Positions 1 to 11,967 of a stretch of 64,000 bases of DNA are shown here, piece by piece (position 1 is the stretch's first letter; the number at the start of each line of letters is the position of its first letter). A program made the position numbers and the translations under genes. The notes under the pieces were generated by a model, which was not told where the DNA came from, did no database searches, and was given only the letters and a program-made list of their open reading frames with translations. The DNA is from RBG-16-34-14 sp963727535 (GTDB taxonomy: Bacteria; Bacteroidota; Ignavibacteria; Ignavibacteriales; Ignavibacteriaceae), in the NCBI GenBank assembly GCA_963727535.1, contig CAVSGR010000001.1, positions 1,105,197-1,169,196 on the forward strand, in the 5' to 3' direction.

Positions 1-1183
1 AAGAACGGTCATCGAGTGTGAAAAGATCTTTTTCATTCCTTATGTTTATTTTATCATATCCGGCTCTTAAAACAAAAGGAGCTTCATCGGGAGCTATTTC
101 CGATTCTATATGAAGAATGCCGCTGTTCGGAGTTTTATCCAATCTCTGGTAACTGCCGACTACATAAAGCAAACCAAGTGCGTTAACTCCCAACTCACCG
201 TACCAGCCGTCATCATTATTTACCAGGCCATCAAGAAGTGCTGCTTTACTTGTAAAACTTCCGGTCGCTTTATCTGTAACTTTAAATCTTTCAATCTCAT
301 AAAACGAATTAAAGTAAGATGGGATATAATGATCTCCATTAAATCTTCTTTCAAGTTTTGCTGATACCTGCACTAATCCTAAAGGATTGAATTGCGCAAT
401 TACACCGGTCGCAGCACCATGACCATAATTAATTATTTTATTGAAATCATAATAAAGAGTAACATCGACAAAGCTGCCTGAAATTACTGGTAAGCCAATA
501 TCAAAACCAACAATACTTGTAGCGCCTTCGTCTGTTGTAGTTTCAAACTTATTTGTGATATTGTTGTAACGACCTGCGATTATTCCGGCATTTTCATTAA
601 AGTCGCCCGTGTAAGTTAAACCAACTTCAAAATTACTTATGATTGGAATGTCTCGCCACGAAGTATAATGAAGCGGTCTTATATATCCTCTTATTCCAAC
701 TAATCCGGCTTCTCCAAAGCTGCTATAGATTGATTCAAAACCGAAATCCCCGAAATCGATATCTGTAACAAGCCCAATTTTTCTATTATCAAAAGAAGGA
801 CTGTTGTTGTAGCGATACATTATGGTTCCGTGCCCAAGCGTGTAATAATCAAGAGCACCGAGCCTGATATAAACCGGATCATTCTTCAAACCATATCTTA
901 CATATCTTATAATGCTTAAGTAATCTGAAACATCATTAAAAGATTCTTTCCTTAAATTTCCATTCGGATCAAAAGTAAGACGAAGATCGAGACCGACGCC
1001 AAAGTTTGCAAAAGAAACTTCCGGTTGAAGAGCAATTGTATAATTCGGCTGTCCGTCAATCCAGGTTATTCCCGCGCCGCCTGTAAATTGTCCCTGTCCC
1101 GGTCTTGGATATTGGTTGAACTGTGAAAATGAAATTGAAGAAAAGATAATTACTGTAAGAAGAATGTATAATTTTTTCATTTA
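1..1183 (-). CDS. Outer-membrane beta-barrel protein, C-terminus cut by window edge
   Basis: The minus frame is open from an ATG at 1181-1183 to the window edge, giving about 394 residues. It begins with a signal peptide (MKKLYILLTVIIFSS then SFSQ). The rest alternates polar and hydrophobic residues and is rich in Gly, Tyr and Asn, with many short strand-like segments (for example GNLRKES, RYVRYGLKNDPVYIRLG), as expected for a transmembrane barrel. No family-specific motif was recognised, so the function is unknown. It sits just downstream of the PorU-like peptidase on the same strand, with 57 bases between the two, so they may share a transcript. The missing C-terminus lies to the left of the window. 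Confidence 0.7.
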
Positions 1184-1240
1184 AATAATCCGGATTATGA
1201 TTTTAGGCAAGATATGAAAAGAAATGATTTATTGAAAAGT

Positions 1241-4200
1241 CTACCTCACAACTGCAAGCTTTTGTGTAACATCCTGCTGTTTTCCGTCGCGGGTGATAAT
1301 TATTTTATAAAAGTAAACTCCGTTTGCAATTTCATTCTTGTCTTGATCTTTGCCGTCCCAAAAAATACGGTTAAAGTCAAAATTCAATTCTGAAGATGTT
1401 TTTGTTATTTCTCTTATTAATCTTCCGGCAACTGTAAAAATTTTAATCTTTAATTCATCGGGAATCTGTGTAAGCTTGAAAGTAAAGTATGTTTCCCCGT
1501 TTGTGGGATTTGGATAATTATAAACATAAAGAATTTTTGTATCCTCATTTACAATAAAGTTTTTTTCAACTCCGGAAGAATCAACAACATTGCCGGAAGC
1601 ATTCTTTGCAAAAACTTTCAGAGTATATTCGCCGCTTTTAAGAACAGGTTTATATGTTACAATAACTTTCGGGTTTGCAGAATTATATTGATAAGTTATA
1701 ATTGAAGTGTCGGAATTTATTTCAACATTATTTAAAAATATTGCCACAGCAGAAGGATCGGCAATAGGCAACAGCGATTGATCATACAATTCAGCTTTTA
1801 TTTCCGGTTTGGAAGAAATATAATCACCATCTATATATATCAACACCGTCAAAAGTTAGGTTGAGAGTCGGAGTTGTTGTATCAGGCTTTACATAAAATG
1901 GAACCTGGTAAAAATTATTATCTTCAAATAATTCGGGAACTTTATTTTCGTGATCTACGGTAATAGCAATATTATTCTGTCCTGCATAATCCTGAGTATT
2001 AAAAGTGACATCAAAAAATTTATGGCTCAACGCAGTCAAGCTGATTTACAGTAATATCTGAAACAACCTTTCTATCATTATTAGATTTAAGAACCTCAAC
2101 CAGGATTTTAAAACTATCCGCAGCAGTTTCGCTTGCATTATAAACTCCAAAGTCCAGTTTCATATCTTCTCCAATCAAGAAGAGTATCTTTCTCGACTTT
2201 AACAACCTGGTAATTTATTGCAAGTTCAGGAAACGTTTCGAAATTAATTCCTAAAGAACTAATTGAAGGAGATTCGTGCAGTTCATTTGCATTTAATTTT
2301 GCCATAATTTTAAGCAAAGGATAAACTGAAGCATCAATACTTGAAAGCGAAGAAATATTGTTTGTGAAAGAAAGTTCATTTAAAGTATCGATTTCTCCAT
2401 TTGCTTTTATACCAAGGGGAAAATAATTAATCGAAGAGCCGGAAGGAACCAAATCCTGCTTCTGAATATTTAGCCAGCCGGAAGAAGTTCCGGCAGCAGG
2501 AAATAAGACATATCCTTCATTATTGATAACAGCTTTTGAAACTGAAAAATCTGCGGCACCAAAACCATTTTTCTTAAAAGACTCAACAACACTTCCCTGC
2601 TGTGCACCTTTTTTACCAAGGACACACCAGGAATCTCTGTATCTTACACTATCGACGTATAAACTTCCATAAGTCTCAATTGCTCTTCTAACCTCTGTTC
2701 CACCCTCAAATCCAAGAACAGATTGAGCGCCGTCATCACAAATTGCCATTGCCACTACGGTACCTTCCGGTAATGAATTTAAATATGCAATCATTGAATC
2801 GGCAGGGTCCGCATCACTCTGAAGAAAGTAATGGGAATTTTTTGGCTCAAGCGTGGTTGTATCTATTTCTGCTGTAACAATGCCCCAAAAATATGTGTTC
2901 GCCAAATGTTCAGTACCATTATAGGCAAAAGAAACATAAGAACCCGCAGCAGTTCCTGCTGACGAAACTTTCAAAATATTTTCGCCGGTTGTTAACTTCC
3001 AGCCGGAAGCGGAAGAATCATAGTTAACATTAGATCCCTCTACATCATTTTCATTAAAAGATTTGTCTATATACCAGGTGAAATTTTTATTAACATTCTC
3101 AAATGAAAAAACATCAGACCATTCCTGGCTTCCATCATTAAGTTTTACTCTCCACCAATATCTTTTATTAAACTCAAGAGAATTCAAATCAATGAAGTAT
3201 AAACACTATCCATACTTTTATTAATATCGGTTGCGTTTTGAAAATCAGGATTGTCGGATAATGATAATTTTAAATCGTTCGATGCAGGAGTAAGAACAGG
3301 ATTCAGAACTCTTAAACTGCTACGGTCACTATTATAATACTTTTCTACTTCAAGCGGTCTTACTGAAGTTGAAAATACAGTAAATGTGAAATCAGCAGTA
3401 TTGTCCGTTTTATATAATTCATCTATTAAATTTTCCTTATCTAATTCAACATTTACTTTATGCTGCCCGACTTTTCCTTTAACGGGAATATTAAGAGTTA
3501 ACGTATCATAAAAGAGCGGAACCGGAATTTTGAACTCAGAACTAAATGAGACATTATTAGTCCACGTATCAACTATAGAAACAGTTACAGAATCGTCAGG
3601 CACTCTGCCTGTATTCTGAATTTCAATTTTCAAGGTGACACTGTCTGTCATATCGTTTGGGTTTTCCCCTAAAATAGAGAAAGAACTTTCCTTAACTACT
3701 AAGTTTGGTTTAGGGGGAGTTTTAAGATGAATGATCGGATCACCAAATAAAAAATTACAATAGGTAAAAACTCTGTTTACATCTGTGAACCCGTTTTCTT
3801 CCAAGCTGCTGTATTTTAGCAAGAACATGCGCTTCCCCCACAGACGATGATTCATTGACTAATAAATTGTTATAAAAAAGAAAAGGGAAACGAAGTGATG
3901 TGGATAAATATCCCCAGCTTGAATTACCGAAATAATTTATTGCCTGTCCACCGGGATTTTGCAGAAGGAATAATTCTCCGAACGCATCAACATCAGGTTC
4001 AGCGAACTTTCCGGTTGAACATCCGAAGTCGGAAATCAGGGGATTTCGATTGGAATAATTATTTTTAAGATCCTCAAACGAAGTTACGCCGTTATCCCAT
4101 GTCTGTGTTCCGCTGTGACCAATGTAGGAAATGAAAAGTCCTCCCTCTCCAATTGCTTTGTTTATCTCGGTAAGAGAAAACGGACCAAAGTTTGAAACCG

Positions 4201-6607
4201 GATCAAAGGTTTTGTAAAAATGAACGCCCGATCCACCAACAGGTTTCGGTTTAACAAGCTCATTCAATATCCGGTCATTTACATCCCTAATCTGATTGTA
4301 GGTTGATACATCTCCGCCGCTAAAGAATAAATAATTTTTATTCCAGGAATCATACTGCCTGTTAATATATGTTTGATGTTTCTGTAAATAATAAATAACA
4401 TCTTCATTGCTTGTCGCGGGGATTCTTCCGACATACATTTGCGGAATTTCTGCTGCCGAGCTGTCCCACATAACATACCAGGTATCGCTAACTGGATTAC
4501 CATAAGAAGGAACAAAATCTTTTTTAATAATACCATTTAAAGGCAATATTATTTTTTTGTAATCATAATTCGCATCGCCGATTATATTGAGATAAGATGG
4601 TTTCGGCGACTGCCAGTTTTGATTAGCTGCAAAAAGAAAATCTCTAACAGCTTCTGCTTTGTCGAGACCATAAGAAAATTCGTCGTAAATATCATTTATA
4701 TAAATTATTTCAACTTTATCATTATAATTACTTTCTATAAAATTTTTGTACTCATTAACAGACGTTTCAAATTCTTTGTTTGTAAGGATAATATAGTCGG
4801 CAGTTCGTTCCGGATTTCTGAGATTTACAAATTGCTTTTTAGTTACAAAGCGCGGTGTTCTTTTGTACTGATCATCAACAATCAAATATTTATCTCCCCC
4901 CGAAACATTATCTGTAAAAGTCAAAGTGCCGGATGAAAGATTGTAAGAAGTTATTCTCTTAAACTCCGGTTTAATTTTATAAACTGATATTTGGGAATTA
5001 GTAATATTTGTAGCAGTTACAACTCTTTCCGAAGAAACAACTGAATCGGGAATTGTAATCATCAATGAATCGTTTACTGCAACATTCGATCTATAAAAAT
5101 CAATATCGACCCAATCAATTAAAGATTGCTGAAACGATGCTGCTGTTTGTAGTCCATAAACAGAGTAAGTATTATTTGTCTGATTAAGGACATTTGAATT
5201 GAATTTCGATTCTAAATTGACAGTTTGTCTGAAATCATAAAAAATAGTGTCAACAGGATTTGAAGAATTAAGACTTACTGCATTAGCGTGAGCATTAGTA
5301 ATAGCATCTGCTGCATTGCTTATTAATCTGGTTAATGTTTTTACCGGTGTATTCGGTACAAAATCAGGAGAATCAAAATTGTAAGAAGAAGAGCCGCCTG
5401 TTCCCAGAACTCCCCAGGTCCACACTTTATTCTCCTGCCAGTAAGGAATCTGAACCCTTGCAACAACAGCATCATAATACCAGAGTCTTTCATCTTTTTC
5501 CAAATGCATTTTTACAATATGACTTTTGATGGTATCTGTTAAAGAAGGGACAATTGTGTTGATCGAATCGGCTCTTAAACCATTTTCACCATTCCACGTT
5601 AACCAAACAAAACTTGTATCGTTATACCTGTCATAGTAATTAAGATAATCGGTACCTATGGGAACGATTTGTCTATAATTTGGCGAGCCATAATTTTTTT
5701 CAGCCCAGAATTCTATGTAATCATTTTCGTTAAATGAGTTATCATTCTCTGCGGAAACAAATAAAGGAATTTCTTTCCCCTTATAAAAAATTTTAAATGT
5801 TAAAGGATTTACAGATAAAGGATCAATACCATAATTTGTTAAATCATTATAAGTAATTTTATAAATTCCATCTTCGGGAATAGCAAGCTTAACATAATCT
5901 TTTGTGTAATCAATCCAGTTGCCGGTAGTATCACTCAAAGCAGAACTTTTCTGAAAAGATCTGTATTGATCGGCGCTTTCATAATTAATAATTATTTTAC
6001 TTAAGTCTTTATCGAACTTACTTTTTATCCCTGTGTTTCTTGCGAAAGGTTTTACGTCAGTAAAATTTATTTTAAGGTTTGTTCCAGAAAGTTCAACAAC
6101 CTCTTTCTTTTTCCAGTTGTAACGGTAATTATTAATCTGAAGGACAGCACAGTAATAACCTCTTATCCATGTATATCCGACAATTTTAATTTCTTCTTGC
6201 GGATAAATGTCACTTGTAAAATATTTTAACGCAGGTGCACTTTTTTTATAATCAATCTTGTCATCATCTAATTTCATTTCCGGGTTCAACATTATATCAA
6301 CATTAGAGATGACGCTTTCTTTTTTATCAGCTAAAACCGTATTGATTTTTGAATTGGGAGGAATTGCAACAAATATAGTTTTCACAGGAAGTGCAGGCGC
6401 GCCGGGCTTTCCTTCATCAATTGCCTTTGTAAATTCAAGAGTTTTCTTTCCGTCTTCATTTTTAATAAAGTAAGGTTCGCTGTTAAAATTTAAATGGATA
6501 TCTAATCCATCGCTTTTATAAATAATATTCTGAGATTTTACCTGTGGGAGAAAATCTGAATTAAAAAGGGCTAAAATAATTAGTGTAAAAACGTAAAAAA
6601 TTTTCAT
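1241..6607 (-). CDS. PorU-like gingipain-family (C25) peptidase with T9SS C-terminal domain, split by five frameshifts
   Basis: One gene of about 1,780 codons appears as six overlapping frames. Residues 1-25 are a signal peptide. An N-terminal region follows, then a C25 peptidase domain with catalytic His (FISYIGHSGTQ) and Cys (ISDFGCSTGKF). After it come a CARDB-like domain (about 3700-3350), a FAM3/ILEI-like domain (about 2950-2550, motifs VVAMAICDD and RDSWCVLGKKG), and a FlgD-like/T9SS sorting domain (YNYPNPTNGETYF). Frameshifts lie near 3795 (run of four T), 3200, 2175, 2033 and 1843 (a TA repeat). PorU is the T9SS surface sortase that removes sorting signals and attaches cargo to the outer membrane. 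P. gingivalis PorU is about 1,150 residues, so the C-terminal half here is extra. A secreted C25 protease that is not the sortase is the alternative. Confidence 0.75.
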
Positions 6608-6671
6608 TTATATTATTGAAGTGTTCATACAATATATCTTTGATTGGAATACATTTCAAGTTAAAATTGAT

Positions 6672-7379
6672 TTATCTCAATCTCATTTTCAAGCTAATTA
6701 TCCTATAAAGAAATTCAGGGATACCAAGGATATATCTTTTCCACAATCTTCCTGGTTCAGTCAATAATCTGAATAGCCATTCAATTCCGAGTTTTTGAAA
6801 AATAACTGGGGCTCTTTTCATGGTACCAAGATAAAATTCAAAAAAGTTACCTACACAAATAATAATTTTGTCTGACGAAGCTTTACTTATTTCATTAGCC
6901 AAATATTCCTGTCCGGGTACTCCCATACCAATTAAAATAAATCTTGCTTTATTGGCATTCACTTTTTCAATAAGATCTTTTTTTTCCGTTTCACTAAAGA
7001 AACCTTGACAATATTCGCCTAGATTTATACCTTTTTCATTCAGGGATTTAACTAAGAATGCTTTATCAAATTTTCCACCGATAATGAAAACAGGTTCTTT
7101 GCTCTCTATTAATTTATCTATTATTAAATGGTTTACGTTGGTTGCATCAGTTCTACTAATCTTTTTCTTAAATAAAAACTTTAAGGAGAGAAATATCCCT
7201 ATCCCATCAGGATAAACGGAAAAATCCTCGTCGATAAGTTTTCTATAAATTTCATTTTTATAATAAATATTGAAACAATTCTGATTGAAATAAGTAAGCA
7301 ACAAAGCGGAATTATTCGCACTGAAAATTTTATCAAGAATAATTTGTTTTTCAGTAATTAACCAATCAAATAGAATCAT
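6672..7379 (-). CDS. WecG/TagA/CpsF family glycosyltransferase (GT26)
   Basis: The protein has about 235 residues and transfers a sugar, typically N-acetylmannosamine or its uronic acid, to a lipid-linked acceptor during surface-polysaccharide assembly. Family hallmarks are visible: YPDGIGI near residue 58 (the PDG motif), GGKFDKA, the loop RFILIGMGVPGQE, and the C-terminal RAPVIFQKLGIEWLFRL with EPGRLWKRY. The N-terminus is a little shorter than usual. I chose the ATG at 7379; it overlaps the upstream GT4 gene by 14 bases, which suggests translational coupling. It is the last gene of the glycosyltransferase run that starts near 10654. Confidence 0.88.
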   Translation of the reverse strand: MILFDWLITEKQIILDKIFSANNSALLLTYFNQNCFNIYYKNEIYRKLIDEDFSVYPDGIGIFLSLKFLFKKKISRTDATNVNHLIIDKLIESKEPVFIIGGKFDKAFLVKSLNEKGINLGEYCQGFFSETEKKDLIEKVNANKARFILIGMGVPGQEYLANEISKASSDKIIICVGNFFEFYLGTMKRAPVIFQKLGIEWLFRLLTEPGRLWKRYILGIPEFLYRIISLKMRLR

Positions 7380-8468
7380 TAGACTCAATCAGGGAATTAT
7401 AAATTTCTTCTACTTTGCTAAAGTATTTATTGTAATCACATTGGTCTTTTACCTTTTTATAAAGATTTTCTCCTAGTTGTTCGGTTGTATGTATATTATT
7501 CAACAGATAAATAATTTTTTCAGCCAATTCATTGGCGTTCCTTGGATCAATTAGAAATCCGTCCTCTCCATCATTTATAAATTCTTTAATACCTCCAGTA
7601 TTTCCGCCAACGAAAGCTCTTTTGTTGGAACCGGATTCAATCATTACAAAAGGAAACGGTTCTATCCTTGAGGGAAGTATTACCATCGTAGCAAGTTGGT
7701 AAAGTTTAAAATAATCACTGCTGGGTTTTATATGTATTATGGAATTAAATCTTTACCATTAAGATATTTTTAAAGCTTTTGTCAAAAATTTTCCCACACA
7801 TAATCAGCACAGTATCATTATATTTCCGCCTTACAATTTCGAAAGCCCTAAGCAATGTATCGCTTCCTTTAACTAAATTAATTTTCCCAATAAACAGTAA
7901 GATTCTCTGATTTTCTTTTAATCCATAGTAATTCAATAAATTTTGTTTCTCTTCTTCACTCAATGTCTTAAAATTCTCGGCAGGCAAATACATTTTTTCA
8001 ATTTTGTCAGGAGATACTTTAAAATTTTTCACCAAACATATTTTTTATATAATCTACTTCGCATATAATCTTGTCCGACTTGAAACTCATATTCTCATAA
8101 TTCTGAACAAAACTTAATGCAGAAGTAACTGTTTTTAATTTTAGATTTGAGGCAATTTTGTTTGAAATAAGTTCCGGAAACCTATGATAGGAATGAATAA
8201 TATCTATCTTATTTTCAATACAATAATCCTGTACAGCATTATAAAATTTATTGTAATAAAAAATATTACTTAATCCCCTTCCAAATTTGATTTGTTTAAA
8301 ATTTACATTTTTTATTTTTCCGAGTCTTTCAATAGAATCACCGCCGTTCGTAATAAAATGATTTTTTATAGTGGGATTATTATCAAAGTAAGAAAGTGTT
8401 AGATAAACCAGTTTGCTGACTCCGCAGCTATAATTAAAATCAGGCGATATGTGAAGTACATTCCTCAA
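7366..8468 (-). CDS. GT4-family glycosyltransferase, frameshifted into three pieces
   Basis: Three frames read as one GT-B glycosyltransferase of about 365 residues. The N-terminal Rossmann half starts at 8468 (MRNVLHISPDFNYSCGVSK). The middle piece, near 8035-7745, carries the nucleotide-sugar half (ILLFIGKINLVKGSD). The C-terminal piece from 7686 has the E-x7-E type site (SRIEPFPFVMIESG). Frameshifts fall near 8025 and between about 7770 and 7740. The enzyme should add a sugar from a nucleotide donor to a growing surface glycan; donor and acceptor cannot be told. The breaks are single-base in nature and the rest of the protein is well kept, so sequencing error is as likely as decay. Confidence 0.75.
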
Positions 8469-8515
8469 GACAAAAACAAATTTTTATAGATATTTCTATT
8501 TTGCGAATAAAATTT

Positions 8516-9600
8516 TCAGAATTGTATTTTGTTTATTGCAACCTCAAAGCCATTTCGACCGAGTTCGTTTCTAAGTTTAGCATTATCAAGAAGCTTTAAG
8601 ATATTTTCTTTTGCTTCATCTATATTATCGGGTTTATAAACTAACCCACAGTTATATTAGTCAGTATTTCACTAAAGCCACCAACATCCGGAGCAATGAC
8701 AGGGATTTTATTACCTAAAGCTTCCCACATTGCAAACGGCATTACCTTCCCAAGCAGATGTAAAAAGAACAATATCGAATAAATTATAGTAATGTATTTA
8801 TATCGTCTACGAGTCCCAAAATATTTAAATAATCGTTGAGACCTAAATCTTTGATAAGTTTTCTTAAGTATTTTTTAATTTACCATCACCAAAAATTAAA
8901 AGATGAGTTCTGTTTATCTCTAAGATAAGTTTATTAAAAAGTTCTATCGCCTTTTCTATTCTTTTATCAATTTCAAGTCTTCCAACAAGTGCAATTATAG
9001 TCTATCTCATTTTGATATTCTTGAACTGATTATATAAGTCATAATTTGTTTTGGTTATAATCGAATGAAATCACATCCATTATAATAAGCTATCGGTTCC
9101 GGAAATAAATGCGTCTCTTTCATTAATAATTCTTTACTTTTCCTTGATGGGACAAGAACCACATCTACTTTTCTCCAAAAGGTTTATAATAATGTGAAAT
9201 AACCTGTATATGATTTTTTCAATGAATCCATAATAAGGGTTATTGATATAAAAAGTCCATGATAGTTAAAAATGAATTTCTTTCTTAAAAAAATATTAAC
9301 CAGTCCCGCTATTGTGTAAGGCTTTATAAGATGTGTATGAATTATAGATATATCATTTTTTTTAATGAAACTGTAAATATCACTAAAGGCTTTAACGGAA
9401 ATTTTCTTCTTCAAAGATTCAGAAACGAGAAACTTAATTCCCATTTCAGAAAGTTCTTTCTCGATTTTTTCTCCACCCTGGAAGATTAAGAAATGCTCAA
9501 ATTTTGTCTTGTCTGATAAAGTAAAGATCATTTTCAGATGAGCATAAACTCCATCCGATTTACCTGTTATAATATTTACAATATGGCAAACCCTTATCAT
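8516..9600 (-). CDS. GT4-family glycosyltransferase, heavily frameshifted
   Basis: Only the N-terminal third (9600-9184, MIRVCHIVNIITGKSDG, then HTHLIKPYTIAGLVN) is an uninterrupted frame. Manual reading of the minus strand below 9250 recovers the rest in shifting frames: NPYYGFIEKIIYRLFH, VDVVLVPSRKSKELL, IALVGRLEIDKRIEKA, LLIFGDGKLKK, IVLFTSAWEG and PDNIDEAKENILKLL, ending at a TGA at 8516-8518. That order is a complete GT-B fold of the GT4 type, including the donor-binding half. At least five indels are needed, more than in any neighbour, so this copy could be a genuine pseudogene. Its start overlaps the upstream gene's stop by four bases (ATGA). Confidence 0.65.
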
Positions 9601-10654
9601 ACAGCAGATTTATAAATTGATAAATACTGCTGACTTATTTTTTCCCAGTTCAACTCCTCATAAATTTTTTTTGCATTGTTGGAAATCATTTTCAAATCTA
9701 ATTTTCCTGCATGAATATCAGTCAATAGATTTGCCAAATTATCGGGTTTCGAACTTTCATATATAAATCCATTTACTTCATTCTCAATCAGGTCTTTGAT
9801 ACCTGTGTTTTCACAAATTATTGGAATAATGCCCATGCTCATACATTCAGCAACAAAAATTGCGAAAGAATCGAATGCAGATGACTTGATAATAAAATGT
9901 TTATCTGATAAAAAATTACGAAGAGAATCTTTATTCATTGGACTTACAAAGGTAATATCAACATCATTTTTATTCCCAAGTTTTTTTTCTTTCCCGATTA
10001 CGAACAATTTAAAATTTGAGTTAGAAGGAAAGTCTTTCAACAATTCTTCTAATCCTATGTTGAATGAATTATAGTAAACAAAATTATATTCTTTACTAAA
10101 ATCAGGAACGATTTGCTTCTTTGCAAAATCTTCATCAACCCCGTTTGGGACTATATGATATTTTTGTGTAAGGTTATATTCTTTCTTAAAAAGATTTGAT
10201 AATAGCTTCGATGGGAAAATTAAAATATCAGATTTACTAACCGATATTTTTTCAATCCATAAATCCAGAAATGACTTTTTTACATTTATTAATTTTGTTT
10301 CATTTATGTAAAGACCATGAAAAGAAGAGATAAATTTTGCTTTAAGAAATTGTTTTAAAATAAAAATTATAATCTGAAATCTTTGAGCATTAATAAAATG
10401 AATTACATCATACTGTTCAATAAGAAGTTTAAAAATAATTTGAAGAATACCTAATCTTAAAACATTGTCTTCTACTTTTTTCTTACCAAATATTTTTTTA
10501 AAGAAGAAATAATCAGAGTATCCGCTAAAAAAATATTCAATGAAAGTAACATCAGTATTTGGTCTTTTAATTGCTGATAAAGTTCCCTTGCAACTCTTTC
10601 CGGACCGGAAAGGATATCACCTTCACCATATCTGCCGATTAAAGCAATTTTCAT
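9597..10654 (-). CDS. GT4-family glycosyltransferase, one frameshift
   Basis: The start at 10654 gives MKIALIGRYGEGDILSG and GPERVARELYQQL, a typical GT4 N-terminus. A one-base shift at a run of four T near 10562 moves the frame. Reading on in the second frame is uninterrupted from about 10560 to the stop at 9597: VIHFINAQRFQ, KFISSFHGLY, KYHIVPNGVDEDF, then the C-terminal half with KLFVIGKEKK and the E-x7-E region (SFAIFVAECMSMG, IPIICENTGIKDLIE). The total is about 352 residues. It is the first gene of the polysaccharide run and overlaps the next GT4 gene by ATGA. Substrate unknown. Confidence 0.8.
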
Positions 10655-10728
10655 GAAAAAATATTAATAATTTGAGAGTCGCTTAGATTAAGATAAGTAT
10701 TTTTCGGGATTAAAGATTTGTGGTCTTT

Positions 10729-11967
10729 TCATTTCCTTGCAAACCACAACTCGGGATTTTGATTGTCTCTTGAATTCCATATTTCGAAATGCAGGACATA
10801 TCCTTCAAGGCTTTCACCGACTTTTGCAATGAGACTACCCTTATTTACTTTGTCTCCTTCATTCACATAAATTTCGGAAAGATGACTGTAAACAGTACGG
10901 TAATCATCTTTATGAGTAATTATAATTACACTTCCGTAACCGGGAATATAATCCAAAACAGAAACAACTCCTTCTGCAACTGCCTTAACACTTAAATCTT
11001 TTGAAGCTTTTATATCAACACCATAATTCAATGTAATTGTGTTGAGTTTCCTGTTCCTGTTTTCTCCAAACTTCCCGATAATTCTACCGTGAACTGGCCA
11101 GTTTAATTTTCCCCTTAAAGACGTAAATGATTCAAAGCTATCCGTATTAAGATCTATATTATAACCGGGAGATGAAATATTGCCTGAATTTGTTTTGCTG
11201 CCGGATTCTTTGTTTAATCTTGCAAGCTCTTCTTCTTTTCTTTTTCTCTCTTCCTCAACCAATTTTGCAATAAGATTTTTTATTTGCGTCTCGGAATCTT
11301 TTTTTGCATTTAGTTCTTTCTTTAATTCAGTCTTATTGTTTTTTATTTTTTTGAGAACTTTTTGCTTCACCGCCAGCTTTTCTTCCAGACCTGCTTCTTC
11401 TTTTTTCTTTTCGGCTGTCACCAGCTTTTTCTCTTTTACTTCTTTTTCTAATTTTTTTCTTAATTCTACAAGTTCCTCTTTAGATTTCTCAAATTCCTTC
11501 AAATCGTTCTCTCTCCTTGCAGAAAAACTCTGAAGATATTTTATTCTTACCATCGCCTGGTGAAGCGATTCGGAATCAAAAACTCCTGCAAGTTCATCCA
11601 TCTTACTATTTTTATAAACAGCAACCACATATTTTGAATAGTTTTTTTGCAGCTGCTCTATCTGCCTTTCTAATTCATTTATGCTTTTTTGATTTTCAGA
11701 GATTTCGTTTTGTTTAGCTTTTTCTTCAGATCTTAGTTTTGCAATTAGCTTATTTAATAGAAAACTTTGTTTGTTATAATTTTCTATAGCAGCGTAAGAC
11801 TGTTTTTCTTTTTTAGTTTGATTTTTTATTTGAGTTTCAAGATTTGAAATTTCGTCGCGGATATTTTCAAGTTCGGTTTTTCTTTTTGTTATATCATCCT
11901 GAGAGAAAGAAAAACCTGAGGAAAGTATAAGTAATAATAATGTGTAAGCTAAGAGACTTTTTACCAT
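10729..11967 (-). CDS. EnvC-like murein hydrolase activator (M23 domain with coiled coil)
   Basis: The protein has 412 residues. A signal peptide (about 1-22) is followed by a long charged coiled coil (about 25-260) rich in Lys and Glu, then an LytM/M23 domain (about 290-410). The domain keeps HGRIIGKFG, NYGVDIKA, GYGSVIIITH, TVYSHLSEI and LHFEIW. In true M23 peptidases the first metal ligands are His and Asp in HxxxD; here the position reads NYGVD, so one ligand is missing, as in EnvC-type activators that switch on amidases instead of cutting peptidoglycan themselves. Its start overlaps the stop of the DUF4292 gene by seven bases, so the two and the TPR gene form one operon. Confidence 0.85.
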   Translation of the reverse strand: MVKSLLAYTLLLLILSSGFSFSQDDITKRKTELENIRDEISNLETQIKNQTKKEKQSYAAIENYNKQSFLLNKLIAKLRSEEKAKQNEISENQKSINELERQIEQLQKNYSKYVVAVYKNSKMDELAGVFDSESLHQAMVRIKYLQSFSARRENDLKEFEKSKEELVELRKKLEKEVKEKKLVTAEKKKEEAGLEEKLAVKQKVLKKIKNNKTELKKELNAKKDSETQIKNLIAKLVEEERKRKEEELARLNKESGSKTNSGNISSPGYNIDLNTDSFESFTSLRGKLNWPVHGRIIGKFGENRNRKLNTITLNYGVDIKASKDLSVKAVAEGVVSVLDYIPGYGSVIIITHKDDYRTVYSHLSEIYVNEGDKVNKGSLIAKVGESLEGYVLHFEIWNSRDNQNPELWFARK

